A stretch of 64,000 nt of DNA from Pirellulaceae bacterium (GTDB lineage Bacteria > Planctomycetota > Planctomycetia > Pirellulales > Pirellulaceae): assembly GCA_023382975.1 (NCBI GenBank), contig JAHDXO010000014.1, positions 62,001-126,000 of the forward strand, read 5' to 3'. The position numbers were made by a program, and so were the translations under genes. Shown one piece after another: positions 17,395 to 27,017 of the stretch. Position 1 is the stretch's first letter. Each line of letters starts with the position of its first letter. The notes under the pieces were generated by a model. That model had not been told where the DNA came from. It did no database searches and saw only the letters and a program-made list of their open reading frames with translations.

Positions 17395-20300
17395 TCAGCG
17401 GGTCGGCGCAAGGATCATGAGGTGGCCGCCGTTGGGCTGCATATCGATCTCAATGACTGAGTTCGACGACACCGACGTGACGGCGCACGTGGCCTGGAGC
17501 TCGCCGGGAATATCGGTGAAGATACTGGCGCGGTAATTCGTGCCAGACTCCAAGAAGTCGAGCGGCAGCGAGTATGTCCGACGGCATCCGTCGGACATGC
17601 TGGCAACGAACCAGGTATCGCCGCGACGCCGAGCCACCGTGACATATTCGCCCAGCTCGGCCATGACCCGCTGCTCGTCAAACAGGCCTGGCAGCTTTTC
17701 GACGAATTCGATCTCCGGCCCGCCGACCCCGCCGGGGGACCACAGCCGCATGCCGCCGCGGATCGAGACGCGACCGGGATAGACGCCCAGCATGGCCGTC
17801 TGATGGCAGTGCGTCTTGACCGAGTCTCTCTTGTAGAACTCCGGCGTGTAGTCCAGCGGCCCCATCAGGCCGCGGGTGAAGGGAAGCATCACGTCGTGTC
17901 GACTCTTCATCTCCAGCGGAATGGAGTGTTCGGCCTCCTCGCCCGCCAAGCCTTCGATGTTGACGAGGTTGGGATACGTGCGCGAGAGCCCGCTGGGGAG
18001 ATAGGCGTCGTGGATACAGAGGATCAATCGATGCGCTGCGGCCTTACTGACCATGGACGCAATGGTCCGCTCGTGCTGCTGCGAAGAACAAGGAACAAAT
18101 CCCGGCTTGACTCCGGCCAGCCCCCATTTCTCGTACGTGGCGAAGACGTCCTCGATCGCGTGTTCGCCGCCGAACTCCTTGAGTACCTCGCCGCGCACAT
18201 AAACGCAGATGCCGACCTTTGGATCGAGCCCATTGGCGTAGGCGGCCAGTTCCTGGATGTCCAGATCGACGAAATTCCCGCCCGAATCTGCCTTCGGGCG
18301 GAAGGGGACCCAGCCGACGGCCGGCGCGAACAGGTTGCCGCCGACGTTGCTGCGCCATTCCGGCTTGTCGTCCCAAAAGGTTGACTTGTTCTTCTCGAAG
18401 AAGTCGATCTCGTCGGGCGTCCACTTGGTTTCGGCGCCGCACCAGGAGTGGTCGATTTCCAGGTAGTCGATGCCGTGGGCCGAAGCGAAATCCGCCAGCG
18501 TCTTCAGTTCACTCGTGACCATCCTCGCGTTGCGCACTTGGCAAATCGCCTTGTTGCCGGGGCGTATCCAGGAGGTGTCTTCGATGGCACAGGGCGGGTT
18601 GAGGTTCTCGACAAGGTAGCGGTTCTCGTACAGCTTCGCGGCCGTGGCGCCGAGGATCAGCACCTCCCAGGACGTACTGAACGGCGACTGGCCAACAGCG
18701 TCGGAGTGCAACCGGCCGACAATCGTGTTCGGCGCGTCCTTCGCGTTATGCCAGAAGGTGACCGGGAAATCGGAGCGGTCGGCGTCGGTCAGCGCGGCGA
18801 AGCTTCCGTTTCCAAGGTCCACCGTCACCGCGCCTTCGCTGCGCGACATGGAATCGATCTTCACCGTGCCGTACTCGTAGTTGCGGCACTGGTAGATCGT
18901 GTGGTTGGCCGCAAAACGGTATTCCGTCAGTCGCTTCTTGAGTGCGAACTGGCCGAGGTTCGGCTGGGCGGGGAAGTGATAGCGCAGCCCAACCCCTTCG
19001 TCGTACGCCCGCACGATGACGTGGAACACGCGGCCTTGGCCGGCGCGTTCCTTCAGTTTCACCGTCAGTTCGTTGTAGCGGTCGGGGACCTCGCTCAGGT
19101 CGCCCCACACCGGTTTCCACGTCGAGTCGCCCGAGGCCGTTTCCGTCCCCAGCAGTTCATAGTCGCCGCTGAATCGGTCGGGCGCCGTCTCCACGCCCAG
19201 CAGCCCATCCTCGATGAAATGTCGGCCGAGAAACGACACAGCCCACCGCGGTTGGCCGTTGTTCAGGCCGATCTGAACCGCGACCTTGCCATCCGGCGAA
19301 CGGACCGTCGGCACGGCACCGGCCACTGCCGAGGTCGAAAGTACGAACATGCCTGGCTTCATCGGCTTCTTGGGCGCGTACTCCGTCAGTCCCTCCACGA
19401 CCAGGACCAGCCCCGGATCGGAGATGTCGCCTGGCGCGGCGGCCATCAGGCCGACGCGGTGGAGCACCTGGCCGGGGAGGGTCAATCGGCCGCCGTCGAC
19501 GTTGACTTCGTCGGTGATGTCGACCGGCGTGTCGCCAGCCAAGTCCTGCGCGAGGATGCGTTTGCCGGCCAGATTGTTGGTGGAAACCAACGTCAAGCTG
19601 CGATACTTTCCGAAGATGCCTACCGGGCGATCGAGGTTGCCGACTTCCAGCACCACGTCGGCCAGCGGATAGGTCAACGTCCGACGGCCGTCCACCTCGA
19701 AATTGCGAGGAATCGTGGCCACGCCGACTTCGCCGTCCAGGTGCCGAGCAGCCAGTACGTAGGGCGGCTGGCCGCCGTCGTGCAGCGTCACCTTTGGCAA
19801 CGGCAGGCCGCCGCGGGTGATCCGCGCAGGGGCCGGCTGGCTCTTGAAGTCGGTTAGCGTGCGGTTGTCGACCAGGTACTCGCCTCCTTTCGGCGTCGGC
19901 TGGGCGATCCGGTGCCAACGGACCGCTCGAACGACCTCGTCCATGCGGCGTTTGACGTCGCGAAAATCTGCCCGAAAGAACCCGTCGGGACTGCCGTTGG
20001 GCATGTTCCCGACCAGCGGATGGCGCATGACGCCGTAGGTCGTCGCCAAGGCGGCTCCGACGTACACCTCGTCTTCGCAGTTGATCAGACGGTGGTCGTC
20101 GGGGGCATCTTCCTCGAGGAAGGTGGCGATCCGGCGGATGGTTTCGGGAATCGAAACCAACACATTGACGTCATAGGTGCGATACACATCGCCCTGCTTG
20201 CCGAACTCGAGCCATACGTCGGGCGCCGCACGACGGGCCTCGGGCGTGACCTTGAACTTCCACAGCGGCTTGTCGGACCGACCGATGCCCCAGTCGACCT

Positions 20301-20838
20301 TCCAATTGCCGATGCCCGCTTGTTGGGACCACGCCAATCGCTCGCACCAGTAGGTATTGCTGTCGATCGGCAGCTCCTCCACGTTGGGACGCGAATTGCA
20401 GATCCACAGCCCCAAGTCGCGCCAGCCCTGGGCCTTGATGTCGCCGCTTAGTTGCCTCCATCCCTCCCCCGGACTTCCCTGCTGATAGGAAGGAAACCGA
20501 TCCGGGTGAAGCTTCACGTTGCCACGCATCGGATGATTGTGCCCTCCGCCCAGCGGGAAATCGAAGGCATCGTCCAGCAGAAAAGTCAGATCCGCCCGAA
20601 CCCTCGGATAGAACTCCAGCCAGTTCTGGTTCGGCCCTTTGCCGAACAGATTCGCCTCGATCATCTGATCGGCCTGGGCATTGGCGCTGGCGTAGCTGGC
20701 GCAGAAGCCTTGGACATTCCAAGTGCAGAAATAATCCGGCACGGTGCTCGCGGTGTCGGGAACCAGGCTACGCTCAGCGGCAAGCGTGGTCGCAGCCGCT
20801 ACGAGAATCACTAATGTGGCAACCGTCGTCTTCTGCAT
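17395..20838 (-). CDS. Glycoside hydrolase family 97 enzyme with extra N-terminal barrel-like region
   Basis: ATG 20838 has AGGAGGAAAGCT upstream and gives a signal peptide (TTVATLVILVAAATTLAAER). The C-terminal half is GH97: its N-terminal beta domain starts near residue 511 (RSPDGKVAVQIGLNNGQPRW), followed by GIDYLEIDHSWCG (near 799), GLAGVKPGFVPCSSQQ (near 911), GLSRTYPNLVNIEG and MLPFTRGLMGPLDYTP. GH97 enzymes are alpha-glucosidases or alpha-galactosidases. The usual KxDF position reads KPGF, so the Asp nucleophile of retaining members is absent. Residues about 45-480 are an additional region that reads like a GH27/36-type barrel (NWKVDWG near 179). At 1147 residues it is much longer than a normal GH97 (about 700). 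It is the last gene of the minus-strand glycan cluster. Confidence 0.82.
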   Translation of the reverse strand: MQKTTVATLVILVAAATTLAAERSLVPDTASTVPDYFCTWNVQGFCASYASANAQADQMIEANLFGKGPNQNWLEFYPRVRADLTFLLDDAFDFPLGGGHNHPMRGNVKLHPDRFPSYQQGSPGEGWRQLSGDIKAQGWRDLGLWICNSRPNVEELPIDSNTYWCERLAWSQQAGIGNWKVDWGIGRSDKPLWKFKVTPEARRAAPDVWLEFGKQGDVYRTYDVNVLVSIPETIRRIATFLEEDAPDDHRLINCEDEVYVGAALATTYGVMRHPLVGNMPNGSPDGFFRADFRDVKRRMDEVVRAVRWHRIAQPTPKGGEYLVDNRTLTDFKSQPAPARITRGGLPLPKVTLHDGGQPPYVLAARHLDGEVGVATIPRNFEVDGRRTLTYPLADVVLEVGNLDRPVGIFGKYRSLTLVSTNNLAGKRILAQDLAGDTPVDITDEVNVDGGRLTLPGQVLHRVGLMAAAPGDISDPGLVLVVEGLTEYAPKKPMKPGMFVLSTSAVAGAVPTVRSPDGKVAVQIGLNNGQPRWAVSFLGRHFIEDGLLGVETAPDRFSGDYELLGTETASGDSTWKPVWGDLSEVPDRYNELTVKLKERAGQGRVFHVIVRAYDEGVGLRYHFPAQPNLGQFALKKRLTEYRFAANHTIYQCRNYEYGTVKIDSMSRSEGAVTVDLGNGSFAALTDADRSDFPVTFWHNAKDAPNTIVGRLHSDAVGQSPFSTSWEVLILGATAAKLYENRYLVENLNPPCAIEDTSWIRPGNKAICQVRNARMVTSELKTLADFASAHGIDYLEIDHSWCGAETKWTPDEIDFFEKNKSTFWDDKPEWRSNVGGNLFAPAVGWVPFRPKADSGGNFVDLDIQELAAYANGLDPKVGICVYVRGEVLKEFGGEHAIEDVFATYEKWGLAGVKPGFVPCSSQQHERTIASMVSKAAAHRLILCIHDAYLPSGLSRTYPNLVNIEGLAGEEAEHSIPLEMKSRHDVMLPFTRGLMGPLDYTPEFYKRDSVKTHCHQTAMLGVYPGRVSIRGGMRLWSPGGVGGPEIEFVEKLPGLFDEQRVMAELGEYVTVARRRGDTWFVASMSDGCRRTYSLPLDFLESGTNYRASIFTDIPGELQATCAVTSVSSNSVIEIDMQPNGGHLMILAPTR

Positions 20839-20928
20839 AGCTTTCCTCCTCTTCACTCCGCAAGTGGACGAGCTCAAATGAAGCTCGATGTGTTGCATCC
20901 GCGCATCCTCAAGGCAATCGTCGGCGCG

Positions 20929-23301
20929 TTACTCCGGCGCTAGGCGATAGGAGCCACCAGCCTCGACGGGGAAGTCGATGATGCCGTTGACCTCTGCCGC
21001 CGCAAGCCGCTGGGTGGTGCTGTTGCTGATCACGGATACGCTTTTGTTGGGCCAGGGATTTGCAAGCGAAACATGTCCGTCAACCGTTGCCTCAATGGCG
21101 ACTGGTAGAACCTCTGCATTGACCAGCCGCGCCGACACGAGAAGACCACCTTGGGCGCGCAGACGAGTGAACTCGGCGTCTTTGTCCATTGGCCAGGCGG
21201 GAAAGACGCGAATGACGTCGCCCACGCTCTGTAGGAGCAACTCGGCGATCAGGCGGGACACGCCGACCTGTTCGCTGATGTACGTGCCGTGGCCCTTCCA
21301 AAAGAACAATCCATTGGGCAACTCCTTGTGGTGTTGGGTGAAATCCACGGCCATGTTGGTCAGCGCCTCCTCGGTCATGCCAAGGCGGGCGCGGGCGATG
21401 TTGAGCGTTACCGGCGAGTTGGCGTGCGTTGTGATGCGGCCAACCAAGTCGATGCTGCGGCGGAACAACTCCTTTTCCTCGAAAGGCGAAAACCAGTGGA
21501 CCTGACCGGCGGGGAACACCGCCATGACCAGTGACGCATGACGATCGTCGTCGGGCAGCTTGGCGCCACGATAGTAGGTCACGATCGTCTTGCCCTCCTG
21601 GCTTGGATCCGTCCACTGCGGATAGTCCGGCATCCGCTCCAGGATCGCGTCGATACGCCGGGCCAGAGCCTCGTCGGTCCTCATGATTCCCGCCGCTTCA
21701 CGAGCGGCTCGGAGGCCGTAGGCGATAAAGGGAAGGTCGTAGGCCGTGTTGTCCTGCCCGAAGTAATGGTTCTCGGGTATGTAGCTCGGGCCGATTACGT
21801 ACTTACCCGCCTCGTCCTTGGCGCACTTCTCGATGAACGAACAATAGAACAGGGCGATGTCGCGAAGCATGGGGTAGAGTTTCTCGCGGAGACGCGAGTT
21901 GTCTGGCCGGTACTGGTGCGACTCCCAGAGCGTGAAGGCGATATGGCCCTGCATGCCCAATGAGTAACCCCATGGAATGTAGGCGAGCTGGTGACGATTC
22001 TTCGACTTGCACTGCGCGGGATCCGGTTCGCACGGATGGAACACGTCGGAATGCACAAACGCCCCTTCACATCCGACGAACGCGTTCCGGGCGAACCACC
22101 GGGCCCGAGGCCAGTAGCTCTGCAAAACGTCGATTAACGGCTCCGATAGTTCCGGGTGGTTGATCGGTCCGGCGGCGCAATAGGTCTGCTGGATGTTGTA
22201 GTTGAACTTATAGGAATTGTGCCAACCGGCCAAGCCGTCAAAGCTGGCCTTCAGACCCACGCCCGTCGCGCCTTCGCGTGCGAAACAGCGGAAGTAGTAG
22301 ACCATCCGATACCACCAGTTCTGAAGCCGCTGGTCGCTCAGGCGGACTCCACTTCGCGACCAGATTTCCATCCACGCCGCTTCGTGCTCGCCGATCAGAT
22401 CCTCTTCCGGTCGCGAAAGGGTTTCCCGGACGAGCCGGATCGCTTGCTCCAGTGGGGCTGCGGCATCGCTGGAAGTTACCACGGCAACCGCTCGGCGCGG
22501 CCCGACGGCGGCAGTCGCCAAGTACACCTCCATGCCCCGGGCGTCCTCGTCGCCGGGGATGGTCTGGCACAACCAGTCGATCCCTTCCGGTGCCGTTCCC
22601 CGCGTGGCAGCCGGTAAGAACTCTTGCGGAATCCCGACGAGTTCTGCGGGCCGAGTGCTGGTGATGAAGAAGACATTGGCGTTGGCCAACGCGCGGACGG
22701 TTGTTCGGTCGGATGCAGTGGCCGTGACCACCGCCCTGGCCAGATCGAGTTCCGCCGTCCAACCGGTCGCCGAAGCTCCTGCCAGAAGCTTGACATCCGC
22801 ACAGGGGACGGCGCACGGGTAAGGCTTGTTCCAACTTGGCGGGTTGCCGGGCCGCTCGCGGAAAAGCGTGTGGGTCGAGGGATCGACCTTGGGGATCTCC
22901 GGATCCTCGGACGTGTCGATGCGTCCATCCCAAACGTCGTTTTTTGAGACGCGGAGCATCAGGTCGTGGCCGATGGCATAGACGATGGCATTCGTCTCGC
23001 CATTGCCGACGACCAGTCCCTCGGATCGTATGTCGAGCGATACGTTCTTTCCCGACTTGCGAATGCATACTGCGGCTGCCTCCAAGGCCTCGGGATACGG
23101 AACTTCGGCCTGTCCGGGGTGGATGCGTGTCTCCAACGCCGCCGCTACGCATTGTCCGCCCGCCGTCGCGAGGCACAGCACGAAACCTAGAGTGCAAATG
23201 CAGCAAAGCGGCAGATCGCGCCGCTTCACGAAGCGTAATCGCCCTTCGCAGAGCTTCGCCACAGCGAAATTCACCAGCCCCGGGGTGTCCACAGATCTCA
23301 T
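20929..23301 (-). CDS. Secreted GH95-like glycosidase (alpha-L-fucosidase type)
   Basis: With ATG 23301 (GGGAG about ten bases upstream) the 790-residue product has a signal peptide (LPLCCICTLGFVLCLATAGG). An alternative ATG at 23391 overlaps the upstream stop (ATGA) but leaves the hydrophobic signal 55 residues in. The C-terminal two thirds form an (alpha/alpha)6-type region with AGWHNSYKFNYNIQQTY near residue 370, where the NxN pair matches the residues that position the catalytic water in GH95, and GPINHPELSEPLIDVLQ. GH95 enzymes release alpha-1,2-fucose, or alpha-galactose, by inversion. Identification to GH95 is by motif, not by search. Its neighbours are GH98-like and GH97 genes. Confidence 0.62.
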   Translation of the reverse strand: MRSVDTPGLVNFAVAKLCEGRLRFVKRRDLPLCCICTLGFVLCLATAGGQCVAAALETRIHPGQAEVPYPEALEAAAVCIRKSGKNVSLDIRSEGLVVGNGETNAIVYAIGHDLMLRVSKNDVWDGRIDTSEDPEIPKVDPSTHTLFRERPGNPPSWNKPYPCAVPCADVKLLAGASATGWTAELDLARAVVTATASDRTTVRALANANVFFITSTRPAELVGIPQEFLPAATRGTAPEGIDWLCQTIPGDEDARGMEVYLATAAVGPRRAVAVVTSSDAAAPLEQAIRLVRETLSRPEEDLIGEHEAAWMEIWSRSGVRLSDQRLQNWWYRMVYYFRCFAREGATGVGLKASFDGLAGWHNSYKFNYNIQQTYCAAGPINHPELSEPLIDVLQSYWPRARWFARNAFVGCEGAFVHSDVFHPCEPDPAQCKSKNRHQLAYIPWGYSLGMQGHIAFTLWESHQYRPDNSRLREKLYPMLRDIALFYCSFIEKCAKDEAGKYVIGPSYIPENHYFGQDNTAYDLPFIAYGLRAAREAAGIMRTDEALARRIDAILERMPDYPQWTDPSQEGKTIVTYYRGAKLPDDDRHASLVMAVFPAGQVHWFSPFEEKELFRRSIDLVGRITTHANSPVTLNIARARLGMTEEALTNMAVDFTQHHKELPNGLFFWKGHGTYISEQVGVSRLIAELLLQSVGDVIRVFPAWPMDKDAEFTRLRAQGGLLVSARLVNAEVLPVAIEATVDGHVSLANPWPNKSVSVISNSTTQRLAAAEVNGIIDFPVEAGGSYRLAPE

Positions 23302-23387
23302 CGACCTAACTCTCCCGTGTAATATGCCCAGCGTTTCGTCTGGGTCTTCAATGACTGCTTCAAAACGGCCCATGGTTGACGCGATGC

Positions 23388-26300
23388 TCATTCCACGGTC
23401 ACCTCGACCGCGCCTTGGGCGTGAACCACGCGAAGCATGAGGGTCTGCGCTGTTTCGTTCCAGACGCAGTCCGCGGCGGCGGCAGGTTCCACTCGCCAAG
23501 CTGGCTTGTCCTGGCAGCGCACCGTTAGCGTCATCGTTCGATCCGGATACTCTGCGTTGGTCTGGAGCCAAAGGCGACGGCCGCCGTTCTCGATCTTCCC
23601 CACCAGGTAGGCGTGCGGGCCGATCGCGCCGGAGATCGCCGCGAACCGGCCACGGTTGAGCGGGACGGAGAAGGCCTCGTCGGCATCTTGGTTCTCGTGC
23701 GTGTTCAGCACGGTAAGCGTGTCGCCGACCAACGTGACCAGGGCCCCACCATCGTACCGGTTCGGATACGCGGCATCAAACGTCTGCCGCACCGTCGTCA
23801 CATCCTGAAGCGCCGAGACGGCGAGGTTTCGCACGTGGGGCGCGAGCGTCTCGTTTCCCTGGGGCAAGACCGGAACGTAGTAGTACCGGCCGGTGTTGGG
23901 AAAGAACTCCCATAGCTGCCCGTCGATGTTGCCCATCCGGCGAAAACCATACGTTCCGGCGTACAGCGGACCGTATTCGGCGTAGTAGGGCCATGCCTGG
24001 CCGTCGCCGGAGATCTGCTTGTCGTTGTAGACGGCCAGTTGCACGTTCTTCAGCACTTGCTCGCGGGTGGGGATCAGGTCGTGCTCGACGATGCCTCGGA
24101 TCAGCGGCGCCACGAATCGCTGGAAGGTGTCGCTGGTCTTGCCGTCGGTGGTCCAGATGGCGGCCGGGAACCTAGCGTGGGGAAAGCGGGCGATCTCCTT
24201 GGGGTTCTCCATGAGCGTCTGCCCGTCAAGGCTGTAAACGCCGCAGCCACGGCCGATTCCCATCACGAACACCAGACTCCAGAAGTTGCAGGGCATCGTT
24301 CGCAGCACACCGCTCCGCTCGCCGAAGCACTCGCCAAGCTTGCCGAATCCAGCGTTCTGCCAGTAGAACCCGCCGTCTTCCCAAGCGCCATGCTGGTGCG
24401 TGATGCCGCCGAGCCACAGGCCCATCGCGGCGCTTTGGGAATAGAACTGGCGGCGGATGATGTTGTTCTTCTGCGTCAGGACCAGCCACGGACCGTACTG
24501 GCGCACGAACGCTCCCTGTTTGTCCATCAGATCCTGCCACTTGTCGTCGCGATACGTGCCGTCGGCCTCCTGATAGATCTTGCCGTACTTGGCGCAGATC
24601 GTGGTCATCCGTCGATGGTAGTCGGCGTCGCCGTTGTCTTCGCCGGGCCGGGGCTGGGCGTACAGGTTGCTCAGCGTCTCGCCCCCTTGGATGCCCGCGA
24701 AATTCGGCAGGTTCTGGCAAACCCACTCTAGATCGGCCAAGTTGACCCAGGTGGGCGGATGGCTGCGGATCAGGATCGCGTAGGGCAGCTTCTCCAGCCC
24801 CTGGACGAACCGGTCGATCGTCAGGCCCTTGGCCACGTAGCCTTCGGCGACGATGGCCAGGTAGGGGGCCAGATCCGCCGGCAGGTCCGGGCGGAAGTCG
24901 GTGAAGTCGGTGACTTTCGAGGCCTCGATCGTAAACAGCGGCCGCTTGGCCGTGATGGGACGTGCCACGGGCCGCGTCGAGCGGTCGGTATCGACAGTGA
25001 AGACGCAAGAGGGCGACCAAGACCCCAACACACCTCCCTTCACGCCGCGAACGCGCCAGTAATACTTGCCCGCCGCGGGAAGCTGCTCATCGGGCGGCAG
25101 GTACCACGGGAACGGATCGCTCGTCGAGACGCGAACCTCAACCGGCTCGCCGAAATCGGCCGCGGTCGACCATTGCAGATCGTAGTCCACCACCAGCGGC
25201 AGCGCACGCCAGCGAAACATCGTCGCGATGTCGGTAAAGGACGCTCCAGGCAGTGGCGAAAGCGGCTCGGGCGCCTCGGGCAGGGTCTCAACGATCGACA
25301 GTCCGCTGAGAGGTTCGCCGCGGGCAGACTTCGCCTCCAGGACGAACGAGACCTGATCGGTCCACCCCGTTGTCGCATTCAGATCAACCACGTGTTTCCC
25401 AATACGATCGGTGGACAACAGCGTTACGGCTGGCTTGTGGCGATCGAGTGGTCGGGCTTGAATCTCGAGCGGCGTTTCCGCCGAGACGCGACACTCAAAG
25501 TGCCGGTTGAAGTCCATCCGTAGCGCGGCTTGCAGCTTGCCGTCGTCATCGACCAAAAGATCCAGCGGCCCCCTCACCTCGCTCACCGTTTGCGCGACAG
25601 CCGGTCGTCCGCCGACGTACACCGCCACGGGCGACGACAGCGCGGGGCGCTTCCCTGCCTGGATCGTGCGCCACAGCTCCACCGTGTCGCGAAACACGCA
25701 GGTTCCCGCCTGCGATGCAAGGATGGCGATGCCGTTCTCCAACGTCCCGCGCGGTTCGACTCGGAACGGAAACTGCCCTTGCACCGGGTCGATGAAGTTG
25801 CATTGGAAGCCGTACCATCCGCAGCCCCAGATCATCGAGCCTTGGCCGACCTCGTTGGGCGTCGGCAGCACCGTCGACAGCCCCACTCCGCATCCCGTTT
25901 CCGGCGACTCCATGCTGATCCGGCAAAGCCCGCCGAGCCAGGCACAACGGGTTTCGCCCCCGTTCAGATCACCCAGCAGGGGCGACTTCTTCCGTTCGAT
26001 CAACGGGTTGGGCATCAGTGACTGTCTTGCCCAATTCCCCCGGATGCCGTCGCCGCTACCGACGTAGGCGATCCATCGCGGTTGGTCTCCTTGGTTCTCC
26101 CATCGCACGCGGCAGACGAGCACCGGTAACCCAGGCAGAAGCTCGAACGTTTCCGTGACCTGCATTTCGGACGCCAGGCCATTCATGCGCCGCACGATTC
26201 GAAGGACCGGTCGGCCGTCCGGCTCCACCGATGCTTCGGCGGCGATCAGCGTTGCTTCGGCGTATCGCGCCAGCCCCAGATCCCTTGGGTCGCTGTTGAG

Positions 26301-26840
26301 TATCCGGCCGCGATCCTGGTCGTCGATCCAGAAATCGAGTTTGCCGTTGGTGATCAACCGCGTTTCTTCGCGGCTCTCGGCAGAGCCAGCGAATCCCAGA
26401 TTCCAGCCTTGGTTGCCGAACTCAACGCGAAGGAGGCCGTTGCGTATCACGCCGGACGCGTTTTCTGTGCCGGCGTTGGCCTCCACCAAAGCGGATTCCT
26501 GCCAACGATCCGCCCTCTCCGCGACCAAGTCGAGTCGAGACGCGGGCGGGAGCGAAACATAGACCCGGATCAAGGACCGGCCCTCTTCCTCGCCGCGGAG
26601 CAGCGGCGCCGGCACGCCGCCGTCGGCAAGCCGCACCCGAATCGCACTTTCCGAACCAATTCCCAGGATCGCGCGGATCTCGGTTTCATCGAGCGTCACC
26701 GCGGTAGCATGCACCGGAAACCGCGAGTGGTTCACCACTGAGATCGGCAGCCCGGCGCGCTGCTCGACGGCCGAGGACGAGCGGCCTCCCAGGGCAAGCA
26801 GCAACGAAATCACCAAGGACGCCTTGAGCACGATTTTCAC
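23388..26840 (-). CDS. Secreted GH98-like endoglycosidase with FN3-like domain
   Basis: A GTG at 26840, with GGGAGA seven bases upstream and overlapping the previous stop as GTGA, gives a signal peptide (IVLKASLVISLLLALGG). The 1150-residue protein has a beta-rich N-terminal half, a fibronectin type III-like segment near 530-620 (GKYYWRVRGVKGGVLGSWSP), and a barrel from about 632 with FRPDLPADLAPYLAIVAEGY, ILIRSHPPTWVNLADLEWVC and FAGIQGGETLSNLY. This pattern fits GH98 catalytic domains, which act as endo-beta-galactosidases on blood-group antigens or as endo-xylanases. A C-terminal beta domain follows after about 960. Its position before a GH95-like and a GH97 gene supports degradation of a branched, fucose/galactose-bearing glycan. 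Confidence 0.65.
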   Translation of the reverse strand: MKIVLKASLVISLLLALGGRSSSAVEQRAGLPISVVNHSRFPVHATAVTLDETEIRAILGIGSESAIRVRLADGGVPAPLLRGEEEGRSLIRVYVSLPPASRLDLVAERADRWQESALVEANAGTENASGVIRNGLLRVEFGNQGWNLGFAGSAESREETRLITNGKLDFWIDDQDRGRILNSDPRDLGLARYAEATLIAAEASVEPDGRPVLRIVRRMNGLASEMQVTETFELLPGLPVLVCRVRWENQGDQPRWIAYVGSGDGIRGNWARQSLMPNPLIERKKSPLLGDLNGGETRCAWLGGLCRISMESPETGCGVGLSTVLPTPNEVGQGSMIWGCGWYGFQCNFIDPVQGQFPFRVEPRGTLENGIAILASQAGTCVFRDTVELWRTIQAGKRPALSSPVAVYVGGRPAVAQTVSEVRGPLDLLVDDDGKLQAALRMDFNRHFECRVSAETPLEIQARPLDRHKPAVTLLSTDRIGKHVVDLNATTGWTDQVSFVLEAKSARGEPLSGLSIVETLPEAPEPLSPLPGASFTDIATMFRWRALPLVVDYDLQWSTAADFGEPVEVRVSTSDPFPWYLPPDEQLPAAGKYYWRVRGVKGGVLGSWSPSCVFTVDTDRSTRPVARPITAKRPLFTIEASKVTDFTDFRPDLPADLAPYLAIVAEGYVAKGLTIDRFVQGLEKLPYAILIRSHPPTWVNLADLEWVCQNLPNFAGIQGGETLSNLYAQPRPGEDNGDADYHRRMTTICAKYGKIYQEADGTYRDDKWQDLMDKQGAFVRQYGPWLVLTQKNNIIRRQFYSQSAAMGLWLGGITHQHGAWEDGGFYWQNAGFGKLGECFGERSGVLRTMPCNFWSLVFVMGIGRGCGVYSLDGQTLMENPKEIARFPHARFPAAIWTTDGKTSDTFQRFVAPLIRGIVEHDLIPTREQVLKNVQLAVYNDKQISGDGQAWPYYAEYGPLYAGTYGFRRMGNIDGQLWEFFPNTGRYYYVPVLPQGNETLAPHVRNLAVSALQDVTTVRQTFDAAYPNRYDGGALVTLVGDTLTVLNTHENQDADEAFSVPLNRGRFAAISGAIGPHAYLVGKIENGGRRLWLQTNAEYPDRTMTLTVRCQDKPAWRVEPAAAADCVWNETAQTLMLRVVHAQGAVEVTVE

Positions 26841-27017
26841 AGACTGTCTCCCGTCGAGCGCCAAGGATCGTGCGAGCGCTTCGGCACGCCGAGCTTTCGC
26901 ACGTCATCATCGCTGAACTCGCGTTCGCAGACGGTCAGCTCATCCATCCGCCCGGTGAAGCAGCGGACGGGACCGATGGTCGTTTGCGTGCCGAAGGGCC
27001 GGAGCCCTGCGAGCGGA
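26837..27017 (-). pseudogene. 3' remnant of a LamG-domain gene
   Basis: Immediately after the DUF1552 stop, a different frame encodes QTTIGPVRCFTGRMDELTVC and EREFSDDDVRKLGVPKR. This is the closing strand and linker typical of LamG/concanavalin-like domains (G.IDEL.I..R.LS..EI..L). Its TGA overlaps the GTG of the GH98-like gene (GTGA 26837-26840). No plausible start or N-terminal LamG sequence exists upstream, because that space is taken by the DUF1552 gene. The intact gene was therefore probably coupled to the GH98-like gene and lost its 5' part when the DUF1592/DUF1552 module arrived. Confidence 0.6.
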
